Shown: positions 7,734-16,944 of the stretch, piece after piece | Numbering within the stretch: position 1 is the stretch's first letter | Layout: each line of letters opens with the position of its first letter | Notes under the pieces: model-generated | The model's input: only the letters and a program-made list of their open reading frames with translations | Told to the model about the DNA's origin: nothing | Database searches by the model: none | From: Minisyncoccota bacterium | GTDB taxonomy: Bacteria; Patescibacteriota; Minisyncoccia; UBA6257; JAAZHW01 | DNA length: 35,030 nt | Direction of reading: 5' to 3' | Assembly (NCBI GenBank): GCA_028696375.1 | Contig: JAQVHD010000002.1 | Span: 1-35,030 of the forward strand | Translations under genes and position numbers: made by a program

Positions 7734-7952
7734 TTAAAATTTGTTGAAAATAATAGCCGCCCGGGCATAAGCTTCGCGCAGCGCTTGCGAGGGGATGTCT
7801 TTCTTACTTTCTGCTGGATCCTGAATTATAGCACCATCTTTTACCCAGTATTTTAATCTGGGTTGTTTTTTACCGTTTTTGGTTGGAACCGAGATAAAAA
7901 ATACAAGGAAATTACCAATTCGAAAACGGATTTCTTCAATTTCTGGTTTCAT
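7734..7952 (-). CDS. 72-aa hypothetical protein, second gene of zinc-ribbon operon
   Basis: Not recognised. The reading frame stays open up to 8081, but the upstream part overlaps the Cys-rich gene in another frame. ATG 7952 is preferred because GGAGG stands six bases before it. The protein starts MKPEIEEIRFRIGNFLVFF, looks beta-rich, then has a Lys-rich loop (TKNGKKQPRLKYWVKDG) and a helical end (SQALREAYARAAIIF). It overlaps the 3' end of the upstream gene by 17 bases, so translational coupling is likely. It is followed by a strong terminator. Function unknown; the two small proteins may act together. Confidence 0.6.
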   Translation of the reverse strand: MKPEIEEIRFRIGNFLVFFISVPTKNGKKQPRLKYWVKDGAIIQDPAESKKDIPSQALREAYARAAIIFNKF

Positions 7953-8142
7953 CTTCATCCTCCACTCCATAAATTCTTTCAAAACATCTTTGGCACAGCT
8001 GCCCGGCACCTTCCACGTAGTACTTTCTCCAATTAATATGAGTATCTTTCGTATACTCCGTTCTGGCTCCACAGAAAACACAATGATCTTTTTCTTCCTT
8101 TTCCGTAATTTTTACTAATCTCTTTTTAAATTTTCTGAACAC
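7936..8142 (-). CDS. 68-aa zinc-ribbon protein
   Basis: A small basic protein with two CxxC pairs, CVFC and CQRC, spaced as in a zinc ribbon, so it probably binds Zn. The family was not identified. The start is GTG at 8142, supported by a strong AGGAGG site six to eight bases upstream. The first 20 residues are Lys/Arg-rich (MFRKFKKRLVKITEKEEKDH) and the end is acidic (VEDEDETRN), a charge split that suggests nucleic-acid or protein binding. It is the first gene of a two-gene operon with its own promoter at 8178-8211. Confidence 0.7.
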   Translation of the reverse strand: MFRKFKKRLVKITEKEEKDHCVFCGARTEYTKDTHINWRKYYVEGAGQLCQRCFERIYGVEDEDETRN

Positions 8143-8177
8143 TTTCTCCTCCTTTTAAAAAATTTTCAAAGTCTCTG

Positions 8178-8211
8178 ATTATAAGAATAATCAAAAAGGT
8201 TGATTTGTCAA
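8178..8211 (-). promoter_or_regulatory. Promoter of the zinc-ribbon operon
   Basis: A perfect TTGACA on the minus strand (8211-8206), 16 bases, then TATTCT (8189-8184). A perfect TATAAT at 8183-8178 directly follows but is 22 bases from the -35. The mRNA leader is about 30-40 bases and carries AGGAGG, unlike the leaderless genes nearby. Confidence 0.65.
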
Positions 8212-8270
8212 GAAAAACGCGAAAGTTTATTCCGTCATCTTAAAAAACCTGAAAAATGAGCATAAATAAA

Positions 8271-8301
8271 GCGGAAAAATTTCCAGAGGAAATTTTTCCG
8301 C
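8271..8301. terminator. mraY terminator hairpin, 14-bp perfect stem
   Basis: GCGGAAAAATTTCC, loop AGA, GGAAATTTTTCCGC: a 14-bp perfect inverted repeat. On the minus strand it follows mraY and is trailed by TTTATTTAT, so it should end the scpA-scpB-dacA-mraY transcript. Confidence 0.75.
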
Positions 8302-8341
8302 TACATTAATTTTGCATTTACATTTTGACATTTGAATTCTC

Positions 8342-9383
<1,042 letters not shown>

Positions 9384-9394
<11 letters not shown>

Positions 9395-10376
9395 AAGCTT
9401 TATTCAGCCAACGCAATAGCGTTTCTATATCATTATAACGATCAGATGTCCTTAAAACAACAACTAAAACTCGGCGGGGCGGTTCATTGCTTCTTTGGCT
9501 AGGAACCAAAAAAACTCCGCAAAAAGTCTGCCAGGCTTCATCAGTAAAACCCGTCTTTCCACCAGCATAGATGACATTGATTTCGTTTAGAAAATCAGGG
9601 TTATGCGAAAGAAGATTAATGTTGGATAGATTATGCTCTACTGCTATTGATTTTTGGCCTTTATTATAAATACCAGTTATTTTATCTTGAGCGGTTTTTG
9701 AAATAATTAATAAGTTGGGATGTTCATCAACAATATAGCGCAATAATTTTTTTAAATCAGATGGCGTTGACTGGTTGAGAAAGCTCAAACCACTTGGCTC
9801 TACAAATGTTGTTTGAGTCATTTCTAATTCTTTCGCCATTTCATTCATCAATCCAACAAATTTTTCTTCACCCATATGCAAGGCGAGCGCCTGAGCTGCT
9901 TTATTGGAAGAAATCATCAAAAGTGCTTTTATCAGATCATTCACTTTTAATCTTTCGTCCTGATAAAAAATATTGAGATCTCCATCAATATTAAGAGCTT
10001 TTTCCGAAATTATTACTTCTTCGTCGGGGCTAAAATTATTTTCTGCAACAACAGCTGTCATTAGTTTTGTTAAGGAAGCAATGGGTCGTCTCAAGTTTGG
10101 CTGCTTTTGATAAAATATAAAATCTGAATCGAGGTCTGCTAAAAGTGCTCCTTCGGCATTTATCGATGGATCATTCCGAACATCCCAATTACGAAAAGGA
10201 TAAGTAATGGCCGAGAGATTAGAACGAGCTGTGTATTGAACCGAAAAAGAATGCCCATTAAGACGGGAATCATTATTAATAAAGAAGCGAGCGTAGAACC
10301 AGCTGCCTCCAAAACCGATTCCAACCCCCACTATAACAATAAGAATTATTTTTATAATTTTTTTCCAACTATCCAT
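9384..10376 (-). CDS. dacA: D-alanyl-D-alanine carboxypeptidase, S11 family
   Basis: A 330-aa low-molecular-weight penicillin-binding protein that removes the terminal D-Ala of peptidoglycan stem peptides. An N-terminal membrane helix (about 7-27) anchors it outside the cell. The three active-site motifs are in order: S101-L-T-K104, S156-S-N158 and K274-T-G276. The C-terminal beta domain common in E. coli DacA is absent, which is normal for short members. A few bases separate it from scpB upstream, and it overlaps mraY downstream. The symbol is by family; orthology is not proven. Confidence 0.92.
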
Positions 10377-10379
10377 AAA

Positions 10380-10892
10380 TTATAAATTATGATATTTTTC
10401 ATAATCAGGCAATTCTTCTATTTTTTCTAATCCCATTTTTCTTAGAAAATCAAAACTGATCTTATAAATGAAAGCGTTAGCTCGATGTGGATCGATTTCA
10501 CGATTAATTAATCCGCGAATTAATAAATTTCTGAGAATATAGGAGGAATTAACTCCTCGAATATTGTCAATTTCTGCTCGACTAATGGGCCCCTTATAAG
10601 CAATTATAGAAAGAGTTTCTAGGGATGCCGGCGTAAGGTCTTCTTTAAGAATTTTTTGAAGAAATTTTTCGATTGTTTCTCCTAAATCTGAGGCGGTCGT
10701 TAATTGAACTTGATCGTCAAAAACAATAAGCGCCAACCCTCGTTTATTGGTTTGATAATCGTTCTGCACCTCTTGAATGCTTTGCCGAATTTCTTTTACT
10801 GGAACCTCCAACAAATCGGCCAATCTCTGAAATTCCACCGGTTCACCAGCAACAAAAAGAATAGCTTCAATTTTTCTGGATAAGTCATTCAT
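10380..10892 (-). CDS. scpB: Segregation and condensation protein B
   Basis: A 170-aa winged-helix protein that forms a dimer on the ScpA kleisin and regulates the SMC complex. Typical parts are IEAILFVAGEPV at the N-terminus, LTTASDLGE in the middle, and LETLSIIAYKGPISRAEID and NLLIRGLI in the second winged helix. It overlaps scpA by eight bases. smc itself is not in the window. Confidence 0.93.
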   Translation of the reverse strand: MNDLSRKIEAILFVAGEPVEFQRLADLLEVPVKEIRQSIQEVQNDYQTNKRGLALIVFDDQVQLTTASDLGETIEKFLQKILKEDLTPASLETLSIIAYKGPISRAEIDNIRGVNSSYILRNLLIRGLINREIDPHRANAFIYKISFDFLRKMGLEKIEELPDYEKYHNL

Positions 10893-11616
10893 GATAGTGA
10901 GATTGTTTAATGGTTATCATAATTTCACCAAAATTTTCTTGTTGCTCAACCATAATCAGCTGCTCTTTAAACATTTGCAAGATGGCTAAAAAAGTAACTA
11001 CCACTTCTATTTTTGCTCTTTTGGAAACTAATTGGTTAAATTCTGATGATGTTCGCTCAGTTAAAATCTTAAGAAGGTTCTCGATTTTCTCTTCTATCTT
11101 AATAACTTTTTTGATTTTTTCAATCGCTATTTCGCCCAAGCTACTAAATTCTTGCCAGGTTTTTACAAACGAATTATATAGCATTTCTGGCGTGCAATGC
11201 TCTGGCGGATAAAAAATCGGTGATTGATTAATCAAAAATTCTCGAGCAAACATCTGATTTTGGGTAAATTTTTCTTTGATAAACTGAGAAGCATTTTTAA
11301 ATAAACGATAAATTTCCAAACGTTCGGTTAAATCTTTAATCTCTGTCTCTTCTTCGGCGCTTAATTCAAGAGTGGGCAACAAACTTTTAGATTTAATTAA
11401 AATTAATTTTGCGGCTACTACCAAAAAATCAGCTAAAGCATCAGGTGAAGCCTGTTTTAAATCGCCTATATAGCTTAGAAAGGCATCCGTTACTTGAGCT
11501 AAATTAACTTCTGTAATTTCTAATTTTCTTTCCTCAATTAAACTTAGAAGTAAATCGAGCGGTCCGCTAAATTTTTCTTGTTGAATTTCTAACTGACTAA
11601 TTTTTTGCTGATTCAT
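10885..11616 (-). CDS. scpA: Segregation and condensation protein A (kleisin)
   Basis: A 243-aa kleisin that bridges the SMC heads. The N-terminal signature FSGPLDLLLSLIEERKLEI (17-35) is clear, followed by ADFLVVAAKLILIKSKSLLP, a variable middle, and a C-terminal winged helix that contacts the SMC cap (VVTFLAILQMFKEQ). It is the first gene of an operon running through scpB, dacA and mraY. Its promoter shares an ATTATAAT palindrome with the divergent gene at 11692. Confidence 0.94.
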   Translation of the reverse strand: MNQQKISQLEIQQEKFSGPLDLLLSLIEERKLEITEVNLAQVTDAFLSYIGDLKQASPDALADFLVVAAKLILIKSKSLLPTLELSAEEETEIKDLTERLEIYRLFKNASQFIKEKFTQNQMFAREFLINQSPIFYPPEHCTPEMLYNSFVKTWQEFSSLGEIAIEKIKKVIKIEEKIENLLKILTERTSSEFNQLVSKRAKIEVVVTFLAILQMFKEQLIMVEQQENFGEIMITIKQSHYHE

Positions 11617-11620
11617 AATC

Positions 11621-11649
11621 TTGCTTTATTTTAAATTCGAAATTATAAT
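11621..11649 (+). promoter_or_regulatory. Promoter of the Cys-rich gene, sharing a two-way -10 with scpA
   Basis: TTGCTT (11621-11626), 17 bases, TATAAT (11644-11649) on the plus strand. The same palindromic ATTATAAT gives TATAAT at 11647-11642 on the minus strand for scpA, with no strong -35 there. Polymerase could bind in only one direction at a time. Confidence 0.65.
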
Positions 11650-11691
11650 CTAAGTAGCGCTTATTAACATTTTATTAAAAGGAGGTGTAAA

Positions 11692-12063
11692 ATGGCAATA
11701 AGGTATGGAAGATATGGTCGAAAAAATTGTCGTCATGAGTGGGCAATAAGAGCGGATGGTTATGAAGAATATTGTACGCCAATTATCTGCATTAAATGTG
11801 GGGCCTTCGGTTGTTTATGTGATGCCCGCCGGCAATTTAGGGATCAATATTTCATGAAGAAGTTTGGGATGTCTGCAAGTCTTTATAAACGTTTAGAAAC
11901 GCAAATAGTAATGATTCGAACAAGAGAAGAAGAAGAAGAAGAAGAAGAACAAAAATTGGTTGATCTCATATACAGCCGGGAGTACAAGAGCACGGATAAT
12001 ATTAATGGGAAATGGAAAAACCCTTACGTAGAAGAACTAAAAAAGAAAAAGAATAAGAGTTAA
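11692..12063 (+). CDS. 123-aa Cys-rich hypothetical protein with Glu run
   Basis: Not recognised. The N-terminal half holds cysteines and histidine that could form a small metal site (NCRHEW, then CTPIICIKCGAFGCLCD). The middle has eight consecutive Glu (79-86) encoded by a (GAA)8 tract, and the end is Lys-rich (ELKKKKNKS). Translation starts at ATG 11692 with a very strong AAAGGAGG site seven bases upstream, and the mRNA leader is about 35 bases. A clean terminator follows directly, so it is a single-gene unit. This layout matches the genes at 8142 and 16313. Confidence 0.7.
   Translation: MAIRYGRYGRKNCRHEWAIRADGYEEYCTPIICIKCGAFGCLCDARRQFRDQYFMKKFGMSASLYKRLETQIVMIRTREEEEEEEEQKLVDLIYSREYKSTDNINGKWKNPYVEELKKKKNKS
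11926..11949 (+). repeat. (GAA)8 trinucleotide repeat in coding sequence
   Basis: Eight perfect GAA codons in frame encode polyglutamate. Slippage in this tract would change the Glu number without breaking the frame. Confidence 0.8.
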
Positions 12064-12069
12064 TTTTTT

Positions 12070-12104
12070 ATGTCGCTTCGCTTTTAAACGAAGCGACATT
12101 TTTA
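12070..12104 (+). terminator. Intrinsic terminator of the Cys-rich gene
   Basis: ATGTCGCTTCG, loop CTTTTAAA, CGAAGCGACAT, then TTTTTATTTTA. Perfect 11-bp stem and a good T-tract. Confidence 0.88.
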
Positions 12105-12264
12105 TTTTAGCAAACTTTTTATTTATTGTGAATGCTTAACAGGCTTTACTTTACGCATTTCTACGAAGCGCGTAATAAATGACGGAGAGAATTTTAACTA
12201 TTTTTCCCAATTTAATACCTGCAATAATTACAGAATAGCAATGCACAAATAATAAAAGCTAATG

Positions 12265-12297
12265 AAAAAAACCGCATGGTTTTTACCCTGCGGTTTT
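12265..12297 (-). terminator. secA terminator
   Basis: AAAACCGCATGG, loop TTTTTA, CCCTGCGGTTTT, with one mismatch. It lies five bases past the secA stop on the minus strand. The stretch 12105-12264 between the two terminators contains no supported gene. Confidence 0.8.
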
Positions 12298-12301
12298 AAT
12301 T

Positions 12302-14893
12302 TTATCTTCCGTGACATTTTTTAAATTTTTTTCCACTACCGCATGGACAAGGATCGTTCCGACCAACATTTTTGAATTTTTCCGGCGGAATATCTGATGG
12401 CAAGGGTGGTTTTGTTTCGGTTATTGGCGCTACCTGCGGTTTTTTTAGCTGGAAAACAATTTCAAAAAACATTTGATCAAAACGTTTAAAAAAATCTTTA
12501 AACAGCTGAAAAGCATTGGTTTTATATTCAACTAAAGGATCATGCTGGCCATAAGCTCTTAATTGGACTGCTTCCCGTAGATATTCAAGATTTTCTAAAT
12601 GATTTGTCCATAGATTATCTAAAATATTTAACATCATAGACTTCGAGACATTTTCCAGTAATTCTACACCTAATGATGATTTGGTTTTTTCAAATGCCAG
12701 CATAGTTTTTTCTAAAAGAAAATTGTAAAGATCATTCATCGGAATTTCCTTCAAATTAACTCCCCCCTCTAAAATATTTAATTCTTTCAAAACTGGCTCA
12801 ATGTTATCGATAGGCAATTGAATGAACTCCTGAATGTTGTTTTGGATAATACTTTCGACCTCCTTAAGAAGGTTTTTCTCTCGAGCCAACTCTAAAATTT
12901 TATTCCGATATTCATAAAAGACTTTTCGCTGCTTATTCAAAACATCGTCGAATTCAAGTGTATATTTTCGAGCATCGAAATTTAATCCCTCAATTTTAGA
13001 TTGAGCCGATTCGATAGCGTGATTAACTATTTTAGATTGAATAGGCGTTCCTTCGGGATAATTTAAAGTGTTCATCAGTGATTTTATGCGCTCACCGCCA
13101 AAAATTCTCATTAGATCATCTTCGAGTGAAACAAAAAACTGAGAAGAACCTGGATCCCCTTGCCTGCCGGCCCGACCCCGCAATTGATCATCTATACGAC
13201 GAGCTTCGTGTCTTTCTGTTCCAATAACATGAAGACCGCCTAACTCTTTTACTTTATCCGCTTCTTCCGCAATGGGAGGATTGCCACCTAATATAATGTC
13301 TACTCCCCTTCCCGCCATATTAGTTGCAACAGTAACAGCTTTTAATTTACCTGCCTGAGCTATAATTTCTCCTTCTTTTTCGTGGTTTTTGGCATTTAAT
13401 ATATTATGGGGAATTCCTTCTCTGGAAAGCATCGCTGAAAGCTTCTCATTATTTTCAATAGAAACCGTACCCACCAAGAGAGGCTGGCCCATCTTGTGTC
13501 TTTTTTTAATCTCTTCCACAATAGCTCTCCATTTTTCTTCTTGGGTTTTATAAACCAAATCTGGTAAATCTTTACGAATCATCGGCTTATTCGTAGGAAT
13601 AGGTACAACATCCAACCTATAAACCTTATCAAATTCTTCAGCTGAAGTGAGAGCCGTACCCGTCATTCCGGCTAATTTTTCATACATACGGAAATAATTT
13701 TGAAAAGTAATACTCGCTAAAATCCGATTCTCCTGTTTCACTTCTACGCCTTCCTTGGCTTCGATTGCCTGATGGAGTCCTCCAGAATAACGCCGACCAA
13801 ACAATAAACGACCGGTAAATTCATCTACAATAACCACCTCTCCATCTTTAACAATATAATCTTTATCCCGTTTAAACAATGCGTGGGCTTTTAATGATTC
13901 CTCCAGATAATGAACATATCGGAAATTTTCGGGAGAGTATAGATTTTTTATACCCAACATTTTTTCTACCTTTTCAATGCCGCTATCCAGAATAAGCACT
14001 GATCTTAATTTTTCATCTACTTGATAGTCGATATCTTTTTTTAAATGAGGCACAATTTTGACAAAAAGTTTATAAGACTCACTGGCTTCTGTATCAGGAA
14101 TGGTAATAATTAAAGGTGTTCGCGCTTCATCAATTAAAATACTGTCAACTTCATCAACGATGGCAAAATAATGGCCACGCTGTACTTTTTGATCTAAATC
14201 ATAAACGAGATTATCTCTTAAGTAATCAAAGCCAAACTCATTATTAGTTCCATAAGTAATATCGGCTCCATAGGCTTCTTTGCGAGATACTGGTCTTAAA
14301 TATTCATAAAATACTTTGAAACCGCCTGTCGTATCTCTTTTTTCATCTATTGCGTTTGCGTTATGAATTTCGAGATTTGAATTTTGGGATTTTTTATAAT
14401 CCGGGTCATAAATAAATGCCTCGTCATGAGTAATACAACCTATCGAAAGACCTAAGAGATAATAAATCTGACCCATCCAGACAGCATCGCGTTTAGCTAA
14501 ATAATCATTGACCGTTACAACATGAACGCCTTTTTGGGTAAGAGCATTAAGATAAACTGGCAAAGTAGCGGCTAATGTTTTCCCCTCGCCAGTTTTCATC
14601 TCGGCAATTTTTCCTTGATGAAGTGCTAATCCCCCTAATAATTGGACATCATAATGTCTTTGTTTTAATGCTCGCTTTGCTGCTTCACGAACCAAAGCAA
14701 ATCCTTCAACTAAAACATCCTCTAAATCCGTTGGCGTTTTTACTCTCTCTTTTAAAAGTAGCGATTTTTCTCGAAGAGAAAAATCGCTTAATTTTTCTAA
14801 ATCGAGTTCTAATGCGTTTACCTTGTCAATAAATCCTTTGTTTTTTTGATAAAATTTTTGACTCGGATCAGAATGAAAAAGTTTTAAAGCCAT
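12302..14893 (-). CDS. secA: Preprotein translocase ATPase SecA
   Basis: An 863-aa motor protein that drives secreted proteins through SecYEG. Walker A is MKTGEGKT (99-106) and Walker B DEVD (247-250). VTVNDYLAKRDA, TYGTNNEFGFDYLRDN and GRAGRQGDPGSS are intact. The C-terminal zinc SEC-C motif is complete, with C849, C851, C860 and H861. An insertion of roughly 40 residues at about 158-200 stands where E. coli SecA has a short loop, and part of it (KKSQNSNLEIHN) is translated from the low-complexity repeat at 14363-14395. The gene is monocistronic: terminator at 12265 and an AT-rich leader before 14893. Confidence 0.97.
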   Translation of the reverse strand: MALKLFHSDPSQKFYQKNKGFIDKVNALELDLEKLSDFSLREKSLLLKERVKTPTDLEDVLVEGFALVREAAKRALKQRHYDVQLLGGLALHQGKIAEMKTGEGKTLAATLPVYLNALTQKGVHVVTVNDYLAKRDAVWMGQIYYLLGLSIGCITHDEAFIYDPDYKKSQNSNLEIHNANAIDEKRDTTGGFKVFYEYLRPVSRKEAYGADITYGTNNEFGFDYLRDNLVYDLDQKVQRGHYFAIVDEVDSILIDEARTPLIITIPDTEASESYKLFVKIVPHLKKDIDYQVDEKLRSVLILDSGIEKVEKMLGIKNLYSPENFRYVHYLEESLKAHALFKRDKDYIVKDGEVVIVDEFTGRLLFGRRYSGGLHQAIEAKEGVEVKQENRILASITFQNYFRMYEKLAGMTGTALTSAEEFDKVYRLDVVPIPTNKPMIRKDLPDLVYKTQEEKWRAIVEEIKKRHKMGQPLLVGTVSIENNEKLSAMLSREGIPHNILNAKNHEKEGEIIAQAGKLKAVTVATNMAGRGVDIILGGNPPIAEEADKVKELGGLHVIGTERHEARRIDDQLRGRAGRQGDPGSSQFFVSLEDDLMRIFGGERIKSLMNTLNYPEGTPIQSKIVNHAIESAQSKIEGLNFDARKYTLEFDDVLNKQRKVFYEYRNKILELAREKNLLKEVESIIQNNIQEFIQLPIDNIEPVLKELNILEGGVNLKEIPMNDLYNFLLEKTMLAFEKTKSSLGVELLENVSKSMMLNILDNLWTNHLENLEYLREAVQLRAYGQHDPLVEYKTNAFQLFKDFFKRFDQMFFEIVFQLKKPQVAPITETKPPLPSDIPPEKFKNVGRNDPCPCGSGKKFKKCHGR
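14363..14395 (-). repeat. CTCAAAT-type repeat inside secA
   Basis: On the minus strand the sequence reads as TCCCAAAATTCAAAT-CTCGAAATTCAT, the same degenerate family as in fmt and the intergenic copies. It encodes residues 168-179 of SecA, within a loop insertion. Confidence 0.5.
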
Positions 14894-15020
14894 AGTAAAT
14901 TTTTAATTATTTATTTATTTTATCACTTTTTTACAAAAATTCAAATTCTAAAATTTTCTAATTTTTTTATTATTCTTTTAGAATCTCTTAAAAATTTGCT
15001 ATTCAGCTGATTTTTAGCTT

Positions 15021-15047
15021 TTGGATTTTTGAATTTTAATTTATAAT
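15021..15047 (+). promoter_or_regulatory. Leaderless promoter of the histidine phosphatase gene
   Basis: A perfect TATAAT (15042-15047) ends seven bases before ATG 15055. A candidate -35, TTGGAT at 15021-15026, is only 15 bases away. The 160-base gap before it holds AT-rich, TTTTGA-like low-complexity sequence and no gene. Confidence 0.6.
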
Positions 15048-15054
15048 AAAAACT

Positions 15055-15639
15055 ATGCCAAAAATAAATAATAACTATTTTTTATTACGTCACGGCGAAG
15101 CGTTTTCAAATAGAGAACCGCGCTGGCTTTCATGTTGGCCCGAAATTAAAACATCCCACCTTACACCTCGAGGCAAGGCTAAAATTAAAAAACAAGCTGA
15201 TTTTTTAAAAAATAAAGAAATAGATTTAATTTTCTCATCAGATTTAACTCGGACGCAAGAAACGGCTCAAATTATTGCCAAAAAGATAAAAAAACCGATT
15301 GTTCTTAAAAAAGCACTGAGAGAGTTAAACTTCGGAATCTTTAATGGTCTTCATCCCAATGTTTATCATGCTTATTTTCAAAACCCATTAGAGCGATTTT
15401 CTAAAAAAGTTCCTCAGGGCGAAACGCTTAATCAATGTCTTAAAAGATTTTTCAATTTTTGGAAAAAAATCAATGATCGCTATCACCAGAAAAACATTTT
15501 AATTATTAGTCATGGCGACCCCCTTTGGTTACTAGAATCAAAAATAAAGGGATTAACAAAAACCCAAATGATCAAAAATTATCCCCTTAGACTAAAACCC
15601 GGCGAATTGCGAATTATTAAGATGAATTTTAAAGATTAA
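15055..15639 (+). CDS. Histidine phosphatase (phosphoglycerate mutase-like)
   Basis: A 194-aa member of the histidine phosphatase superfamily. The catalytic RHGE is at 12-15 (nucleophile His13) and the second His is His153 in ISHGD. SSDLTRTQETA (61-71) and the acid-donor region RELNFGIFNG (89-98) are typical. The substrate cannot be told from sequence; cofactor-dependent mutase, sugar phosphatase and alpha-ribazole phosphatase have the same fold. Its 3' end overlaps the convergent membrane-protein gene by 11 bases. Confidence 0.88.
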   Translation: MPKINNNYFLLRHGEAFSNREPRWLSCWPEIKTSHLTPRGKAKIKKQADFLKNKEIDLIFSSDLTRTQETAQIIAKKIKKPIVLKKALRELNFGIFNGLHPNVYHAYFQNPLERFSKKVPQGETLNQCLKRFFNFWKKINDRYHQKNILIISHGDPLWLLESKIKGLTKTQMIKNYPLRLKPGELRIIKMNFKD

Positions 15640-15988
15640 CCGCAACAATAGCCGCAATTGCTAAAAGCAAAAAAATATTAAGTAAAATATTGCTTGATAA
15701 AATAAACTGTGAAAGTTTTTTTATCCGATACCAAAAAACAAAAGCTAACAAAAGATGCAAGACCGAAAAGAAAAAACCGATAAACCAAAAAAGATAAAAA
15801 TTCCAGAAATAACCGGTCATTTTAATCCCCTCGAGAGAAGTATAATAAAGAATGTAGGAACGCTGGGGCAATGCTTTAATATTAACAAAAATAATAATTA
15901 GAGACGTCAGTAAAAGAATAATATTTACAATAAGACATGCTTTAACCCAACGCTCTTTTAAAAAATTTTTTAATTCGTCTTTGGCCAT
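15629..15988 (-). CDS. 119-aa membrane protein with three or more helices
   Basis: Not recognised. Three clear hydrophobic helices are visible (about 18-36, 62-84 and 95-117), preceded by an amphipathic, charged start (MAKDELKNFLKERWVK). ATG 15988 was chosen over ATG 15997 because the latter overlaps the TATAAT box; 15988 is seven bases after it and would be the first base of a leaderless mRNA. It is a single gene with no informative neighbour. A role in envelope or division is possible but only a guess. Confidence 0.6.
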   Translation of the reverse strand: MAKDELKNFLKERWVKACLIVNIILLLTSLIIIFVNIKALPQRSYILYYTSLEGIKMTGYFWNFYLFWFIGFFFSVLHLLLAFVFWYRIKKLSQFILSSNILLNIFLLLAIAAIVAVNL

Positions 15989-15995
15989 TGAACAC

Positions 15996-16024
15996 ATTAT
16001 AAAAATTTAGAGGTTAAAAGTCAA
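15996..16024 (-). promoter_or_regulatory. Leaderless promoter of the small membrane protein
   Basis: Minus strand TTGACT (16024-16019), 17 bases, perfect TATAAT (16001-15996). It has the same boxes and spacing as the promoter at 61-89. Seven bases to ATG 15988. Confidence 0.78.
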
Positions 16025-16053
16025 AAACTATCGAAAATCCGAAGGTTAAATGT

Positions 16054-16094
16054 CAAAATGAGGGAAATTTTTTCATTTTGAGTTTCCCATTTTG
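16054..16094. repeat. Imperfect inverted repeat beside tRNA-Glu
   Basis: CAAAATGAGGGAAA and TTTCCCATTTTG form a stem with a two-base bulge. It lies downstream of tRNA-Glu on the minus strand and could aid termination, but no U-run follows. The flanks (TTGAC/TCAAAA units from 16018 to 16110) belong to the low-complexity repeat family. Confidence 0.45.
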
Positions 16095-16112
16095 ATTGTT
16101 GACTTTTTATAG

Positions 16113-16184
16113 CGCCCCTGATGGGAATCGAACCCATGTTTCCACCTTGAGAGAGTGGCGTCCTGGCCACTAGACGACAGGGGC
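16113..16184 (-). tRNA. tRNA-Glu (anticodon CTC)
   Basis: Minus-strand cloverleaf: acceptor GCCCCTG/CAGGGGC, D arm with GTCTAGTGGCCAGGAC, anticodon stem CCACT/GGTGG with loop CTCTCAA (anticodon CTC), and T arm with GGTTCGATTCC. The discriminator is G, as in bacterial tRNA-Glu. The gene does not encode the 3' CCA (CTA follows). A TAAAAT at 16199-16194 is a possible -10. Confidence 0.95.
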
Positions 16185-16245
16185 TTAATTGCTATTTTAC
16201 CCAAAATTGATAAAAAATAAAGGATTTATCGGATTTTTAAAAAAA

Positions 16246-16274
16246 TTGACAAAATAATAAGAAGGAAGTAAACT
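16246..16274 (+). promoter_or_regulatory. Strong promoter of the DUF218-like gene
   Basis: Perfect TTGACA (16246-16251), 17 bases, TAAACT (16269-16274). The expected start is near 16281, giving a leader of about 30 bases with AGGAGG at 16302-16307 before ATG 16313. Confidence 0.78.
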
Positions 16275-16312
16275 AAAAGTAGCTATTTAATTTTAAAATA
16301 AAGGAGGCTAAA

Positions 16313-16909
16313 ATGAGCTCAAAAATTAGCTTTTTCAAATGGACGCCCCAAGATAAAATCAGTGCTGTTGTTGCTCTTGGAATGGGCTTCAAACGAGATT
16401 TCACGGACATTTCTGATCAGACAAAAAGCATCTGTTCCACGGCTGCCCTGATTGCTCTGCAAAACAATGTTCCCCTCATTCTTGTTGGTCAAGAAATGGC
16501 TAGTGAACGCGAAGAATCTGAGGAAATAGATATCCAAACCCGCTGGATTCCCAATGAAACTGTTAAAATGTATCGATTTGTTAGACGCTATCATACCGAA
16601 CCAGCTCTCGTTGAAAAAATAAGTCAAGTAGGTGCTCTAACTCTTTTTGGAAAATTAGATAGAGTTCTTGATCTGATCGAACAAAAAGAATGGGAGAAAA
16701 TCGTTATAGTGTGTCATGTTGATATGGTTCGGAGGATGAAGAAAGTCCTAAAGCAGTTGTCATTAATAAAAGATGCTGCATGTTCGGTATATCTGGCTCC
16801 TGTTAGACCGGCGTACAATGGAGATTGTGATTTTTGGTGGACACGCGAGGGATGGCGCTCAAAAATTTATGAAACCGCGTGCAGGGTTTTAAATTTGATC
16901 AACCGTTAA
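16313..16909 (+). CDS. 198-aa protein, weakly DUF218 (YdcF/SanA)-like
   Basis: Not firmly recognised. The layout recalls DUF218 (YdcF/SanA/ElyC): an early hydrophobic strand with ALGMGF, then AALIALQNNVPLILVGQ, a Thr-Glu-rich middle (MYRFVRRYHTEPALVEK), a core strand IVIVCHVDMVRRMKKVLKQL (comparable to the TS-xxHM-xRA motif) and a basic end with WWTREGWRSKIYE. There is no signal peptide or membrane helix, so it would be cytosolic, unlike SanA. It is a single-gene unit with a strong promoter, AGGAGG site and terminator, as in the genes at 8142 and 11692. Substrate unknown. Confidence 0.6.
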   Translation: MSSKISFFKWTPQDKISAVVALGMGFKRDFTDISDQTKSICSTAALIALQNNVPLILVGQEMASEREESEEIDIQTRWIPNETVKMYRFVRRYHTEPALVEKISQVGALTLFGKLDRVLDLIEQKEWEKIVIVCHVDMVRRMKKVLKQLSLIKDAACSVYLAPVRPAYNGDCDFWWTREGWRSKIYETACRVLNLINR

Positions 16910-16917
16910 CGAAAATC

Positions 16918-16944
16918 AAGACCGCTTTTTAAGCGGTCTTTTAT
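16918..16944. terminator. Bidirectional terminator at the end of murF
   Basis: AAGACCGCTT, loop TTT, AAGCGGTCTT, then TTATTC. A perfect 10-bp stem between the two convergent stops. The murF stop begins directly after the stem. Confidence 0.85.

Noticed and set aside
12146..12244. Short GTG-started ORF (about 31 aa, minus strand) between two terminators
   Set aside because: No ribosome site or promoter, and it sits after the secA terminator; probably chance.
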